This document shows, piece after piece, positions 41,118 through 50,997 of a DNA stretch of 64,000 nucleotides (its first letter is position 1; the number at the start of each line of letters is the position of its first letter). A program made the position numbers and the translations under genes. Location of the stretch: the IMG/VR virus record IMGVR_UViG_3300038428_000280, positions 21,161 through 85,160 of that record. One strand, written 5' to 3'. Source of the stretch: a virus. The notes under the pieces are model-generated. The model did no database searches, was not told the origin of the DNA, and worked only from the letters and a program-made list of their open reading frames with translations.

Positions 41118-42461
41118 ATGCCGATTGTAAATTTCATAAGATTAAACGAACCTTGGCGTGCCGACCCTTATTCGGACCCCAACTTGGGTATGCTTTATGT
41201 CATTGCTACCATGAGAAATCTTAAAATAAACGGTGAGCCTGTTCACGTTACTTTTACCGATATGGCGCATGAAAAGGAAATTTCATCTGCTGATGTGTTT
41301 GCACTATCTTCCTGTACTTTGGATTATCCTGAAACTGTCAGGATTGCTCAACGGATAAAAGACACATACAATAAACCCATTATTGTTGGTGGTCCACATT
41401 TTGATGCGATTTCTGAAATTGATTGGAAACAGGAATTGCCGAATATTCCAATCAATTACATTTGCCGGGGTGAAGGAGAAACCACCATTGAAGAAGCATT
41501 ACAAAAGTCCCTGTCCAACCCCACGGAAAAGGCTATCATTACACAAAAAGTTCCGTTACTTGATTTGGACACCGTTCCATTACCGGCAATAGATGTCTTG
41601 GATAAGGAAAAATATTTTAAGGAAGGTAGAGCCTTTGCCGGTAATATATTTAAAAAAGGAAATTCTGCCACAATGATGACAAGTCGGGGATGCCCATTTT
41701 TATGCAGTTTTTGCGCTTCTCCAGCACTGCACCATAAACGAGTCAGATTTAGAACCATAGAAAATATCAGAATGGAATTGGAGCTTCTTCAAAGAGATTA
41801 CAATGTAACAGAAATCAGGTTTCAAGATGATTGTTTTACCATCAATGACAGACGCTTTGAAGAGTTGACAGATTTATTGGAACACTCTCAAATTAATTAC
41901 CGCTGCTCGATGAGAGTGGACCAAGTGGAGGACAAAACCCTTAAAAATTTATGGCGTGGTGGTTGCAGGGAAGTGGGATTTGGCATAGAATCAGCCGAAG
42001 ACCATGTATTAAAACTCTTGAACAAAAAAACCACGGTGGATTTAAACCGCAAAGGAATTTTTAAAACCAAAGAAGCAGGATTTCGAACAAGAGCTTTTAT
42101 GATGACAGGACTTCCGGGCGAAACAAAAGATTCAGCCAAAGCAATGATCGATTTTCTTGAAGAAACCCAACCGGACGTGGTAACACTCACGTCATTCATG
42201 CCCTTGCCGGGTTCAGACATATACAACCATCCTGAAAAATATGGTGTTACCATTTTGGATAGAGATTGGAAAAACTATGATATTTCCATAAAATGGCAAT
42301 CTCAGGTTCCTTTTGTTCATAGAATTTCCACTGCAACCATTGAAGAAATGGAAGTCAACCGCGAATTGTTAAAGGAATATCTTTTCAATAAAAAGAAATC
42401 CAACATTTCCACCTACAACAAAGAATACACATCTGATGTATTACACAAACATACCTTATGA
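41118..42461 (+). CDS. B12-binding radical SAM protein
   Basis: 447 aa. The N-terminal ~150 residues form a cobalamin-binding-like Rossmann domain (DVFALSSCTLDYPETV, PIIVGGPHFDA, YICRGEGE). The radical SAM site GCPFLCSFC has C192, C196 and C199. GGCREVGFGIESA and FMMTGLPGE are SAM-barrel landmarks. Such enzymes do methylations and other difficult chemistry; a sugar or lipid substrate is likely here. The stop overlaps the next ATG. Confidence 0.88.
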   Translation: MPIVNFIRLNEPWRADPYSDPNLGMLYVIATMRNLKINGEPVHVTFTDMAHEKEISSADVFALSSCTLDYPETVRIAQRIKDTYNKPIIVGGPHFDAISEIDWKQELPNIPINYICRGEGETTIEEALQKSLSNPTEKAIITQKVPLLDLDTVPLPAIDVLDKEKYFKEGRAFAGNIFKKGNSATMMTSRGCPFLCSFCASPALHHKRVRFRTIENIRMELELLQRDYNVTEIRFQDDCFTINDRRFEELTDLLEHSQINYRCSMRVDQVEDKTLKNLWRGGCREVGFGIESAEDHVLKLLNKKTTVDLNRKGIFKTKEAGFRTRAFMMTGLPGETKDSAKAMIDFLEETQPDVVTLTSFMPLPGSDIYNHPEKYGVTILDRDWKNYDISIKWQSQVPFVHRISTATIEEMEVNRELLKEYLFNKKKSNISTYNKEYTSDVLHKHTL

Positions 42462-43474
42462 AAGCCGTCATACTTGAAAAAATCAATGCACCTCTTATAG
42501 TTGATGAAGTCGAATTAACTCCTCTTGAAGTGGGACAAGTTTTGGTTAAAGTCCTTACAAGCGGATTATGTGGTTCTCAATTGCTTGAAATTGGTGGACA
42601 CAAAGGCAATGCCAAATTCGTTCCTCATTTAATGGGACATGAAGGTTGTGGTGAAGTGGTGGAAATTGGTGCAGGTGTGACTAGAATGAAACCGGGTGAT
42701 AGGGTAGTCATGCATTGGATGAAAACAGAGGGAATAGAATCCAATTTTCCACATTACAAATATAAAGATAAATTAATCTCAAGTGGTAAAGTAACCACCT
42801 TGAATGAATATTCAATAGTATCAGAAAATCGATTGACTGTTGTTCCTTCCGATACGCCTCCTGAATTGTGTTCCCTGCTTGGTTGTTGCCTTACAACCGC
42901 TTTGGGCACCATTACCAACGAAGCCAATATCAAAATGGGCGAAAGTGTGATGATTATTGGTTGTGGCGGGGTCGGTTTAAACCTAATCATGGGCACCAAG
43001 CTGCACAACGCGTATCCTATTTTAGCAGTGGATATTTTTGACAATAAAAAAGATTTGGCTTTGGAAATGGGTGCTACCAAATTTGTAAATGCTAGAACCG
43101 AACCCATGTTAACTGAAAAATTTGATGTTATTATGGATACCACAGGCAATACCGATGTTATTGCTATAACAATGGAAATGTTAGCAGATAGTGGAAGATA
43201 TATTTTGGTTGGTCAATCCTCACCCTCCGATTGTCTTCATGTTCCAAACTATTGTCATTTATTTGGAGGTACAGGAAAGACCATAAAAGCTTCTCAAGGT
43301 GGAAGGACCAACCCAGCTACCGATATTCCACGTTATATAAAATTAGCAAAAAGTGGTATAATAAATGTGAATAAAATGATAACAAATATTTTACCATTAG
43401 AAGATATCAATAAAGCAGTTGAATTGGTAAAACAGGGAAAATCAGGAAGAATTATAATCAACATATGGAAATAA
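42458..43474 (+). CDS. Zinc-type medium-chain dehydrogenase/reductase
   Basis: 338 aa MDR protein. CGSQLLEIGGH and PHLMGHEGCGEVVEIG mark the catalytic domain, and IIGCGGVGLNLIMG is the NAD(P)-binding loop. The structural zinc lobe is shortened, as in many sugar-acting members. It could oxidise or reduce a sugar alcohol or keto-sugar made by neighbouring enzymes. Confidence 0.85.
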   Translation: MKAVILEKINAPLIVDEVELTPLEVGQVLVKVLTSGLCGSQLLEIGGHKGNAKFVPHLMGHEGCGEVVEIGAGVTRMKPGDRVVMHWMKTEGIESNFPHYKYKDKLISSGKVTTLNEYSIVSENRLTVVPSDTPPELCSLLGCCLTTALGTITNEANIKMGESVMIIGCGGVGLNLIMGTKLHNAYPILAVDIFDNKKDLALEMGATKFVNARTEPMLTEKFDVIMDTTGNTDVIAITMEMLADSGRYILVGQSSPSDCLHVPNYCHLFGGTGKTIKASQGGRTNPATDIPRYIKLAKSGIINVNKMITNILPLEDINKAVELVKQGKSGRIIINIWK

Positions 43475-44031
43475 AAAAAATCAAAAACGAAGACCCAAGA
43501 AATGCTTGGCCTGAAGAATACATACGTGTTAAAGACAAAGTGGTTTTAGATTTAGGCTGTGGGTTCTTTGGTCTGACTAATACATTTAAAAGTGGAACTA
43601 TGCAATGGGCAAACATTAAATTACCTGATATGATTTCTACATCCGAATATTTTTTAAATTTAGGCGCTAAAATGGTAATCGGAGTTGACAGCAATTCATC
43701 TGATATTGAATATTTAATCAACACTATTGGAAACACAAACAGGTCTTTATTTTTCGGAGAAGAAATAAGGTCTCCACAAAAAATAGAAGAATTAATTAAT
43801 AAATATAATATTGAAATAATAAAATCAGATATTGAAGGTCAGGAAAGCAATTTATTAGGCATGAATGATAATGTTTTTAAATCGATAAAAGAGTATTATG
43901 TTGAAACACATACGTCATCTGTTCATGAAGAATTTTTAAAAAAATTCAATATATTTAATTATAATATTAGAGAAATTATGGCTGTAGGTGATGCTGCCTC
44001 TCCACTCGTCATTTTTGCATATCAAAAATAA
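43465..44031 (+). CDS. SAM-dependent methyltransferase (FkbM-like)
   Basis: 188 aa. VVLDLGCGFFGLT is motif I and MVIGVDSNSSD follows strand 2. IIKSDIEGQESNLL is very typical of FkbM-type O-methyltransferases. It overlaps the dehydrogenase gene by 10 nt. Confidence 0.75.
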   Translation: MEIKKIKNEDPRNAWPEEYIRVKDKVVLDLGCGFFGLTNTFKSGTMQWANIKLPDMISTSEYFLNLGAKMVIGVDSNSSDIEYLINTIGNTNRSLFFGEEIRSPQKIEELINKYNIEIIKSDIEGQESNLLGMNDNVFKSIKEYYVETHTSSVHEEFLKKFNIFNYNIREIMAVGDAASPLVIFAYQK

Positions 44032-44035
44032 AGTT

Positions 44036-45232
44036 ATGACTAAACAAGAATTAATAGATTTCAGTGATAATATTATTCGCATCTATAAAGAGAAAAATCT
44101 AAGAGTTACCTTTCATTTGTCAGGAGGTAACGAAGACCAACTTCTGAACGTTTTCAAAGACATTAAAGAGGGAGATTATGTTTTTTCCACACACCGAAAC
44201 CATTATCATGCATTACTTCACGGAATTCCAGCAAAGGAATTGACAGAAAAAATTGTTGAAGGAAGAAGCATGTATATCTTTGATAGAAATCGTAATTTTT
44301 TCACTTCAGCAATTATAGGAGGAATGGTAGCCATAGCGGCTGGAGTCGCATTAGCCTTGAAAAGAAAGGGGTCAACACAAAAAGTATGGTGTTTTGTTGG
44401 CGATGGAACAGAAGATAATGGACATTTGTTTGAAGCGGCTCGCTATGTTGATGGCTGGGATTTACCATGCACATTTATATTGGAAGATAACAATTATTCC
44501 GTAAGCACTTCACGAAAAGAACGGTGGGGAACTTCAGTTCCTCCTGTTCTTCCAAAATGTGTAAAACGATATCACTATGATTCAAAATGGCCGCATATTA
44601 GAGTTGATGGCATGTTAGATTTCAGTAAATCCAAAGCTCCAACAAACGAAGAATTATTTCCTTCGTTGCCGCTAGAACCACTTCCAAATTTTGACCATTT
44701 ATTGTCAGAGAATATATCCTTTAAAAATGCCGTGTCAAAATCTATGGTGAACATATCTAACAACAATGGTGTTTTCATAGGTTATGGTGTCAAAAACATA
44801 AAATACGGAAATGCTATGGGGGTTTTGGAACCAATATCAGACGATTTGAAAATAGAAACCCCTGTTGCTGAAAATTTAATGGCTGGCTTGGCTATGGGGA
44901 TGTCTTTTGAAGGATTTAGACCTGTCATCTACTATGAACGCCATGATTTTATGTTGGTTGCTGCAGATGCTATAGGCAATCATATGAATCACATAGAAAG
45001 AATTTCTCATGGAGAATACAAGGTTCCTGTTATTATGAGAACCATAGTCACAGATGGTGGTCTATTTTATGCAGGCCCGACACACTCACAAAACTTTACA
45101 AATGTATTCAAGACATTGGTGGATTTTCCAATTTATGTTCCATCCACAGGTGGTGAAGTGCTCAAATCTTACAATTTAGCTCTAGCATCAAATAGACCAT
45201 CCATGATTGTAGAAAAGAAAAGCTTGTATTAA
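44036..45232 (+). CDS. Thiamine-diphosphate-dependent E1-like enzyme, alpha and beta parts fused
   Basis: 398 aa from ATG 44036. The first half follows the E1-alpha pattern (RNHYHALLHGIPA, then RNRNFFTSAIIGG, then the ThDP loop GDGTEDNGHLFEA at 122-134 with NNY at 152). The second half follows the E1-beta/pyrimidine-binding pattern (IETPVAENLMAGLAMGMSFEG, DGGLFYAGPTHSQ). Both are shorter than normal and the usual C-terminal transketolase domain is absent. It probably forms or breaks a C-C bond next to a carbonyl on a sugar. The longer frame from 43988 overlaps the previous gene. Confidence 0.8.
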   Translation: MTKQELIDFSDNIIRIYKEKNLRVTFHLSGGNEDQLLNVFKDIKEGDYVFSTHRNHYHALLHGIPAKELTEKIVEGRSMYIFDRNRNFFTSAIIGGMVAIAAGVALALKRKGSTQKVWCFVGDGTEDNGHLFEAARYVDGWDLPCTFILEDNNYSVSTSRKERWGTSVPPVLPKCVKRYHYDSKWPHIRVDGMLDFSKSKAPTNEELFPSLPLEPLPNFDHLLSENISFKNAVSKSMVNISNNNGVFIGYGVKNIKYGNAMGVLEPISDDLKIETPVAENLMAGLAMGMSFEGFRPVIYYERHDFMLVAADAIGNHMNHIERISHGEYKVPVIMRTIVTDGGLFYAGPTHSQNFTNVFKTLVDFPIYVPSTGGEVLKSYNLALASNRPSMIVEKKSLY

Positions 45233-45233
45233 T

Positions 45234-45968
45234 ATGGATAAAAAAATTTTAGTCATAGGTGACAGTTGCAGAGACATTTTCATTTATTGTGAAGCTGAAC
45301 GTCTATGTCCTGATATTCCTGTACCTGTTTTAAACATCATCGACCAAACAGAAAACGCAGGAATGGCAAAAAATGTGCAAAGAAATATTCAAAGCTTAAT
45401 CAAAGAATGTGACATAGTAACCAACTATAATTGGTATGATATTACCAAGACACGTTACATGCATAAAAGAACAAATCACATGTTCTTTCGCATCGATGCA
45501 AATCAACATGAAGTTCCTAGAATCAATATCAAAAACTTGAATTTGGATTATAAAATTGTAGTGGTATCCGATTATAACAAGGGATTTTTAACTGAAGAAG
45601 ATATTGAATATATTTGTTCTTCTCATTCCGCGGTATTTTTGGATACTAAAAAGAATGTAGGTTCATTTGCTAACAAGGCTCTTTACATAAAAATCAATCA
45701 TCATGAGTATAAATGTTCCGAACCAACTCTTACCAAAAAACTAGCGAATAAAATAATTGTCACAGAAGGAGATAAAGGTTGCCTATTTAGAGAAAAAATG
45801 TATCCTGTTAAAAAAGTTCAAGTATGGGATTTGTCAGGAGCCGGTGATAGTTTCATGGCAGGTTTGGTATGTAAGTATTATGAAACCAATGATATTGAAA
45901 CATCTATAATATTTGCCAATAAATGCGCATCAAAAGTTGTTCAAGAAAGAGGCGTAAGCATAATATGA
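45234..45968 (+). CDS. PfkB/RfaE-like carbohydrate kinase
   Basis: 244 aa. VIGDSCRDIFIYCEAERLCPD at the N-terminus resembles heptose-7-phosphate kinase (HldE kinase domain). DLSGAGDSFMAGLV near the C-terminus is the PfkB signature with the catalytic aspartate. Shorter than the ~310 aa bacterial kinase domain. It likely phosphorylates a sugar phosphate in the same route as the ThDP enzyme, 1 nt upstream. Confidence 0.82.
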   Translation: MDKKILVIGDSCRDIFIYCEAERLCPDIPVPVLNIIDQTENAGMAKNVQRNIQSLIKECDIVTNYNWYDITKTRYMHKRTNHMFFRIDANQHEVPRINIKNLNLDYKIVVVSDYNKGFLTEEDIEYICSSHSAVFLDTKKNVGSFANKALYIKINHHEYKCSEPTLTKKLANKIIVTEGDKGCLFREKMYPVKKVQVWDLSGAGDSFMAGLVCKYYETNDIETSIIFANKCASKVVQERGVSII

Positions 45969-46666
45969 AAAAATTAGACTTGAAAAACGTTAAACCAACA
46001 ATAAAAGGCAACGCGGAAAAGAATAAGGATTCTCTTATACAGCATATTTTTGATTGCATAGGCACCACCAATAAATGTTATGCAGAAGTTGGCGCGGGCG
46101 ATGGGATTAATAATTCCACAGTTTGGTATCTTAGGGAACACTGTGGCTGGCATGGTATTTTACTTGATATGGCTTTTAACAATCCCAACATCAATTTATA
46201 TCAAGCGGAACTCACCAAAGATAATATCTGTCCCGTTTTTAAACAATGCCATATACCTAAAATGTTTGACTTATTATCCATTGACCTTGATAGTAATGAT
46301 TATTGGATACTAGCAGAATTATTAAAAGAATACAAACCGAGAGTAATAATAGCTGAAACCAATGTACGATTCGATACTTATGAAAAGTTAGCAAGAAAGT
46401 ATGAACAGCCGTATGGTAATAATACAAATGGTTGGTGGGGAACAAGTCCTTATTGCTACAAACTTTTGGGAGAAAAATATGGCTATACTTCAGTTTATAT
46501 CAATGAGGACGATATTTTTTTAATACAATCTGATTGCTTACATTCTGACGATAGAAAGATTTCTTGGCCATTGGTTCATACCGGTCCAAATTTTGAACCA
46601 TATGAGAAAGCAGGATGGCACAATCGTAATTATGAAACCGACAAATGGGTTATTCCTGAATTATAA
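45965..46666 (+). CDS. Methyltransferase-like protein (FkbM-related)
   Basis: 233 aa from ATG 45965, which overlaps the kinase stop. CYAEVGAGDGINNSTVWYL is a SAM motif I, GILLDM follows, and FDLLSIDLDSNDYWIL resembles the FkbM post-motif. C-terminal RNYETDKWVIPEL. Substrate unknown. Confidence 0.68.
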   Translation: MKKLDLKNVKPTIKGNAEKNKDSLIQHIFDCIGTTNKCYAEVGAGDGINNSTVWYLREHCGWHGILLDMAFNNPNINLYQAELTKDNICPVFKQCHIPKMFDLLSIDLDSNDYWILAELLKEYKPRVIIAETNVRFDTYEKLARKYEQPYGNNTNGWWGTSPYCYKLLGEKYGYTSVYINEDDIFLIQSDCLHSDDRKISWPLVHTGPNFEPYEKAGWHNRNYETDKWVIPEL

Positions 46667-47340
46667 TGATGAAAAAAATTCTATATCAACCGTGGGGTGG
46701 ATTGGGCGACAACTTACAATATTCAACATTACCTGAAAGGTTTGCTGAATTGGGTCATGAATTCTACATATCTGACCAAAACGTATATAGAAATCCACAA
46801 ATTTATGGCTTGGTGTGGGGAAAAAATCCATATGTTAAAGGCATATCAAACGAACCTGCTAATGTGGGGTCTTGTGTTCCTTTTGTTCCCTATTATGCAG
46901 GCAAAACACGAATCTATAATTGGGAACATTGTCATGGATTACAACCAATAAATGAATTACCAAAAGTGTATTATCAACCAACCGTCATAGAGTCACTAAC
47001 AGAATCCATATTGGTAGATTTTAGTGGTTATACTTCATGGGAAGTGCCCGACCATTTGGATGAAATATTGAAGGAAAATTTTGGAGATAGAAAAATTGTA
47101 ATTCCCACGTCAGAATATTTTCACAGACAATATCAGGGGTTAAAACACGATGAAAAAATGGAATGTAAATCCATTTTTGATTATTGTGATATGATACACA
47201 GTTGTTATTATTTTATTTGTTCTTCAAGTGGTAATGCTGTATTGGCTTCAGCCCTAAACAAACAGAACACCACTGCGTTCTATCCAAAAAGATATGATGT
47301 GCAAAAAGATTTCTTTTTTCCAAACATAAATTATGAATAA
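46666..47340 (+). CDS. Glycosyltransferase, GT9 / heptosyltransferase-like
   Basis: 224 aa. It starts MMKKILYQPWGGLGDNLQYST, the glycine-rich N-terminal loop of GT9 (ADP-heptose:LPS) enzymes, and later has ICSSSGNAVLASAL, the donor-domain motif. It is short (224 versus ~330 aa), with a reduced donor domain. A heptosyltransferase would pair well with the HldE-like kinase. Start at 46666 or 46669; the first overlaps the upstream stop. Confidence 0.65.
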   Translation: MMKKILYQPWGGLGDNLQYSTLPERFAELGHEFYISDQNVYRNPQIYGLVWGKNPYVKGISNEPANVGSCVPFVPYYAGKTRIYNWEHCHGLQPINELPKVYYQPTVIESLTESILVDFSGYTSWEVPDHLDEILKENFGDRKIVIPTSEYFHRQYQGLKHDEKMECKSIFDYCDMIHSCYYFICSSSGNAVLASALNKQNTTAFYPKRYDVQKDFFFPNINYE

Positions 47341-48427
47341 TATTAGCATTATAGGAATCGGCAAGTTGGGCTTATCTTTTGCTCTCAACTTGGAACGAAA
47401 AGGTTACAACGTAATTGGGGTGGATGTAAATCTAAATTATGTTGACCAAATCAATAATAAAACATTAAAATCAGATGAACCCAAGGTGGAAGAATATTTG
47501 TCTTCATCGAAAAACTTCATTGCAACGACAGACATATCAAAGGCTTTAGCCAATGACCTCATATTCATAGTTGTGGCCACCCCCTCGTTGGAGGGTGGCG
47601 GATATGACCATTCTCATATAGATGATGTTATTAAAAGTTTTAGAGCATTGGGCAAACAACCAACCAAAAAATATTTGATAATAAGTTCGACGGTTATGCC
47701 CGGCTATTGTTCGACGTTGAAGTATATAAAAGAATACAATTATGAAGTCGCCTACAATCCTGAATTTATTGCCCAAGGAACAATCATAAAAGACCAATGC
47801 AATCCTGATATTATTCTTATAGGTTCAACATCAGAAGAAGCAAAAAATCTTATTGAAGAAATATACAAAAGATTATGTGATAATAAACCGTCAATCTGTA
47901 AAATGTCCTTGATGGAGGCTGAGATAACAAAAATAGCATTAAATTGTTTTCTGACCACGAAAATTGCTTACGCTAACATGGTGGGTGATATAGCTTTAAG
48001 GACAGGCTGCAATCCTGATGTCATCTTGGATGCCATTGGCAAAGATTCAAGAATAGGTGGTAAATATCTTAAATATGGCTTTGGCTTTGGCGGCCCATGT
48101 TTTCCAAGAGACAATAGAGCTTTTGCATCATTCTGTCATACCAATTATATCAATGCACATATAAGCAAAGCAACCGATGAAAGTAATCAATCTCATTTAA
48201 AAAACCAAATATTGGAATTCAAACATTCTCATGACTTTGGTGAATCGGTTGTCATAGAAGGAGTTGCATTTAAGAAGGATTCCACAATAATAGAAGAATC
48301 ACAACAATTAAAATTTGCTGTAGAGTTGGCAAATGAAGGCTATGGTGTTACCATAAAAGATTGTGCATCAGTAATTGACCAAGTACAGAAAATTTACGGT
48401 CATAGATTTAAATATGTTGTTTCATGA
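47333..48427 (+). CDS. UDP-glucose/GDP-mannose dehydrogenase
   Basis: 364 aa. SIIGIGKLGLSFALNLERKG is the NAD-binding loop. VVATPS and SSTVMPG are family motifs, and FGFGGPCFPRD carries the catalytic cysteine. The enzyme oxidises UDP-glucose (or a related nucleotide sugar) to a uronic acid. Substrate specificity cannot be read from the sequence. Confidence 0.9.
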   Translation: MNNISIIGIGKLGLSFALNLERKGYNVIGVDVNLNYVDQINNKTLKSDEPKVEEYLSSSKNFIATTDISKALANDLIFIVVATPSLEGGGYDHSHIDDVIKSFRALGKQPTKKYLIISSTVMPGYCSTLKYIKEYNYEVAYNPEFIAQGTIIKDQCNPDIILIGSTSEEAKNLIEEIYKRLCDNKPSICKMSLMEAEITKIALNCFLTTKIAYANMVGDIALRTGCNPDVILDAIGKDSRIGGKYLKYGFGFGGPCFPRDNRAFASFCHTNYINAHISKATDESNQSHLKNQILEFKHSHDFGESVVIEGVAFKKDSTIIEESQQLKFAVELANEGYGVTIKDCASVIDQVQKIYGHRFKYVVS

Positions 48428-49254
48428 TAACAAACAAAGCCATAGGTTATACAGGCAGACTAGCTAATCAAATTATTCAACACGCAACATTGGTTTCTGT
48501 TGGTATAAAGAATGGTTATGTAGTAAAACTTCCTGCCAAAAATGAAACCATCAAACAGGATGGTTGTTACGATTTTGCCAATAATAGATGGGTTGCATAT
48601 AAATTGGATTTGTACAATTGTTTTGACCTTGGTTCAAAAAAATGTTCAGATGAAGAACTTAATGAAATAAAATATGTCTATAATGAACACGAGTGGACTT
48701 TTAATCCCAACATATTTAACGTCAAGGATTCAACATCAATCGAAGGTTATTTTCAAAGTGAAAAGTATTTCATTGACGTTAGGGAAGAAATATTGAAAGA
48801 GTTCAAATTCAAATCACACATTATAAAGGAAGCTGACGATGTTATCAATCAAATCAGCAACAAAGAAATTGTATCCATTCATGTCAGGCGCGGAGATAAT
48901 GTTACCAATCCCACCTTTCCGTTGATTGGTTTGGAATACATTGGAAAAGCATTAGAATATTTCACGAACAAGGATTATAATTTCTTGATTGTTTCAGATG
49001 ATATAAATTGGTGCAAAGACGCATTTCAAAAAGAAGACAATGTGTTTTTCAGTGAAGGACATTCCAATTACGTTGATTTATGTATTATGAGCAAATGTCA
49101 TCATAATATCATATCAAACAGTAGTTTCAGTTGGTGGGCCGCATGGTCAAATATCAATAAAGATAAAAAAGTCATAGCGCCCTCCACATGGTTTAAACCA
49201 CATATTCAGCATAATCAAACAGACATGTATTGTAAAGGATGGATAGTCATATAA
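48424..49254 (+). CDS. Alpha-1,2-fucosyltransferase-like (GT11)
   Basis: 276 aa. GRLANQIIQHATLVSVG at the N-terminus and VSIHVRRGDNV (the HxRRGD GDP-fucose site) are hallmarks of GT11, and SNSSFSWWAAWSN is the conserved C-terminal motif. It transfers fucose, or a related GDP-6-deoxyhexose, to a glycan. It links to Gmd at 8438. Confidence 0.92.
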   Translation: MITNKAIGYTGRLANQIIQHATLVSVGIKNGYVVKLPAKNETIKQDGCYDFANNRWVAYKLDLYNCFDLGSKKCSDEELNEIKYVYNEHEWTFNPNIFNVKDSTSIEGYFQSEKYFIDVREEILKEFKFKSHIIKEADDVINQISNKEIVSIHVRRGDNVTNPTFPLIGLEYIGKALEYFTNKDYNFLIVSDDINWCKDAFQKEDNVFFSEGHSNYVDLCIMSKCHHNIISNSSFSWWAAWSNINKDKKVIAPSTWFKPHIQHNQTDMYCKGWIVI

Positions 49255-50162
49255 TGAAAACACATATCATAATTCATGTTTTGCCGTTTGAAATTGACAG
49301 ATTTGAGCATCAAATGTTTGAACTTCACAAAAATAGTAAATACTTGGAAAAAAATGATGAAGTGGTGATTGATGCTACTCTTAACGTCAATGATTTGCTT
49401 GTTGATTGGAGCAAAAGTAAAATAGACAAGCAATATTTTATTGATCGATTTGATAAACTAAAAATCATAAATGATAAATGGGCAACTCTTTATTTTGACA
49501 TAAGTTCAAATAATGAATGTTTGGGCGTAGATGACAAGCGAAGAACCGCCATTAGAAAATATTCTTCCTCTTGTGATAACTTTATCTATTTGGACAATGA
49601 TATGTTCTATCCGAACACCGCATTGAAATACATAATAGAATCTGCTAAAATAGTGGAAAAAGAAAAGGATTATTACATCATATCACCCCAATCTACCATG
49701 TTATGGGATGCATCATGGGATGTATTAATTAATCAATCCTATAATCATCTTAAACATGAAGATTTATACTGTACTGACCAATTTGAAGTGTTTACTAAGG
49801 ATTATGGAGATATAGAAGTAGTTCCAATAGACACTTTTAAAATGGGTGGCGGATGGTTCAATATGTTATCATCAAAACTACTAGCCTATACTGATATACC
49901 CGATTCGTTTGGCCCTTATGGGTTGGATGATACTTTTGTTGTTGATGCTTGTAAAATAATGAAAAATTTTAAGATGAGCGTTCAACAATATGTTGTTAAA
50001 AATTTGGTTGTTACACAAAGCTATATGTTTGAGTTACATCATGTTTATTTAGACCATATATCGTTTAATATAAAACAAAAACAAATCTTTGCGGCAAATG
50101 CTGCCAAATCATATCAGCAAGAAATTTCCAAGTTTATAGAAAAATGCAAATCTCATTCATAA
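49254..50162 (+). CDS. Glycosyltransferase-like protein
   Basis: 302 aa from ATG 49254. FIYLDNDMFYPN carries a DxD-like motif, surrounded by alternating helices and strands. GSFGPYGLDD-like sequence (DSFGPYGLDDTFV) is a typical acceptor loop. It resembles GT2-like enzymes but the N-terminal motif is weak. Confidence 0.62.
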   Translation: MKTHIIIHVLPFEIDRFEHQMFELHKNSKYLEKNDEVVIDATLNVNDLLVDWSKSKIDKQYFIDRFDKLKIINDKWATLYFDISSNNECLGVDDKRRTAIRKYSSSCDNFIYLDNDMFYPNTALKYIIESAKIVEKEKDYYIISPQSTMLWDASWDVLINQSYNHLKHEDLYCTDQFEVFTKDYGDIEVVPIDTFKMGGGWFNMLSSKLLAYTDIPDSFGPYGLDDTFVVDACKIMKNFKMSVQQYVVKNLVVTQSYMFELHHVYLDHISFNIKQKQIFAANAAKSYQQEISKFIEKCKSHS

Positions 50163-50983
50163 TACCAACTAGAAACACGTTGCCATATACTAAGTTGGCA
50201 TACGCCAGCCTGCGCCAATATAATCCTAATGCGGAGATAATCATTCTTGATGACTTATCCACCGATGGAACCTTGGAATGGCTCGACACATTACACGACG
50301 ATAATTTGGTAATATGGAAAAACGACCCAATAAATTTTCCAAGAACCTATTCCGACCAAAAATTCTCTGGTCACACTTTGACATATAATATTGGCTCGCA
50401 ACTAGCAAGGGGGCCTGTAATTGGTATCTTTCATTCAGACATGATATGCACCCCAAACTATACCAAAAATTTGTTAAAGCATCTTAAGCCAAAAACTATT
50501 GTATGTTCGACACGTATTGAACCACCCATTTATCCTACCGATAAAGCTAAGTTACAAATGAATTTCGGTATTTATCATGAAGAATTCAAAGAAACCGAAT
50601 TTCTTAATTTTGTAACTGAAAAAGAAAAAGAAAATACTGACAAAACCACCAAGGGATTTTTTGCTCCTTGGATGATGTTTCAGGACGAATATTTGGATAT
50701 AGGTGGCATGGACCCCATATATGCTCCTTATCCAATTGAAGACAGTGATTTTGTTACACGACTTTATTTATTGGGCTATGATATAATACAAAGTAGGGAT
50801 AGTTATTGTTATCATTGGGCTAGCCGTGGACATAGATGGACGACAGGTAAAGTTCAGGTAGATACAGACGAATTCAAAATGTATCAGCAAAGGTCATTGA
50901 AAGCCTTCTTTGACAAATGGGGGTTTTGGCCAAGAAACGATGAATATTCATACCCAATCATACCCATTGAAAGAACAACCTAA
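50144..50983 (+). CDS. Glycosyltransferase family 2
   Basis: 279 aa. ISFIIPTRNTLPYTKLAYASL, IIILDDLSTDGT and IGIFHSDMIC are standard GT2 landmarks, and YAPYPIEDSDFVTRL contains the ED motif. It overlaps the previous gene by 19 nt. Confidence 0.85.
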   Translation: MQISFIIPTRNTLPYTKLAYASLRQYNPNAEIIILDDLSTDGTLEWLDTLHDDNLVIWKNDPINFPRTYSDQKFSGHTLTYNIGSQLARGPVIGIFHSDMICTPNYTKNLLKHLKPKTIVCSTRIEPPIYPTDKAKLQMNFGIYHEEFKETEFLNFVTEKEKENTDKTTKGFFAPWMMFQDEYLDIGGMDPIYAPYPIEDSDFVTRLYLLGYDIIQSRDSYCYHWASRGHRWTTGKVQVDTDEFKMYQQRSLKAFFDKWGFWPRNDEYSYPIIPIERTT

Positions 50984-50997
50984 ACCTAGTTATTGAC

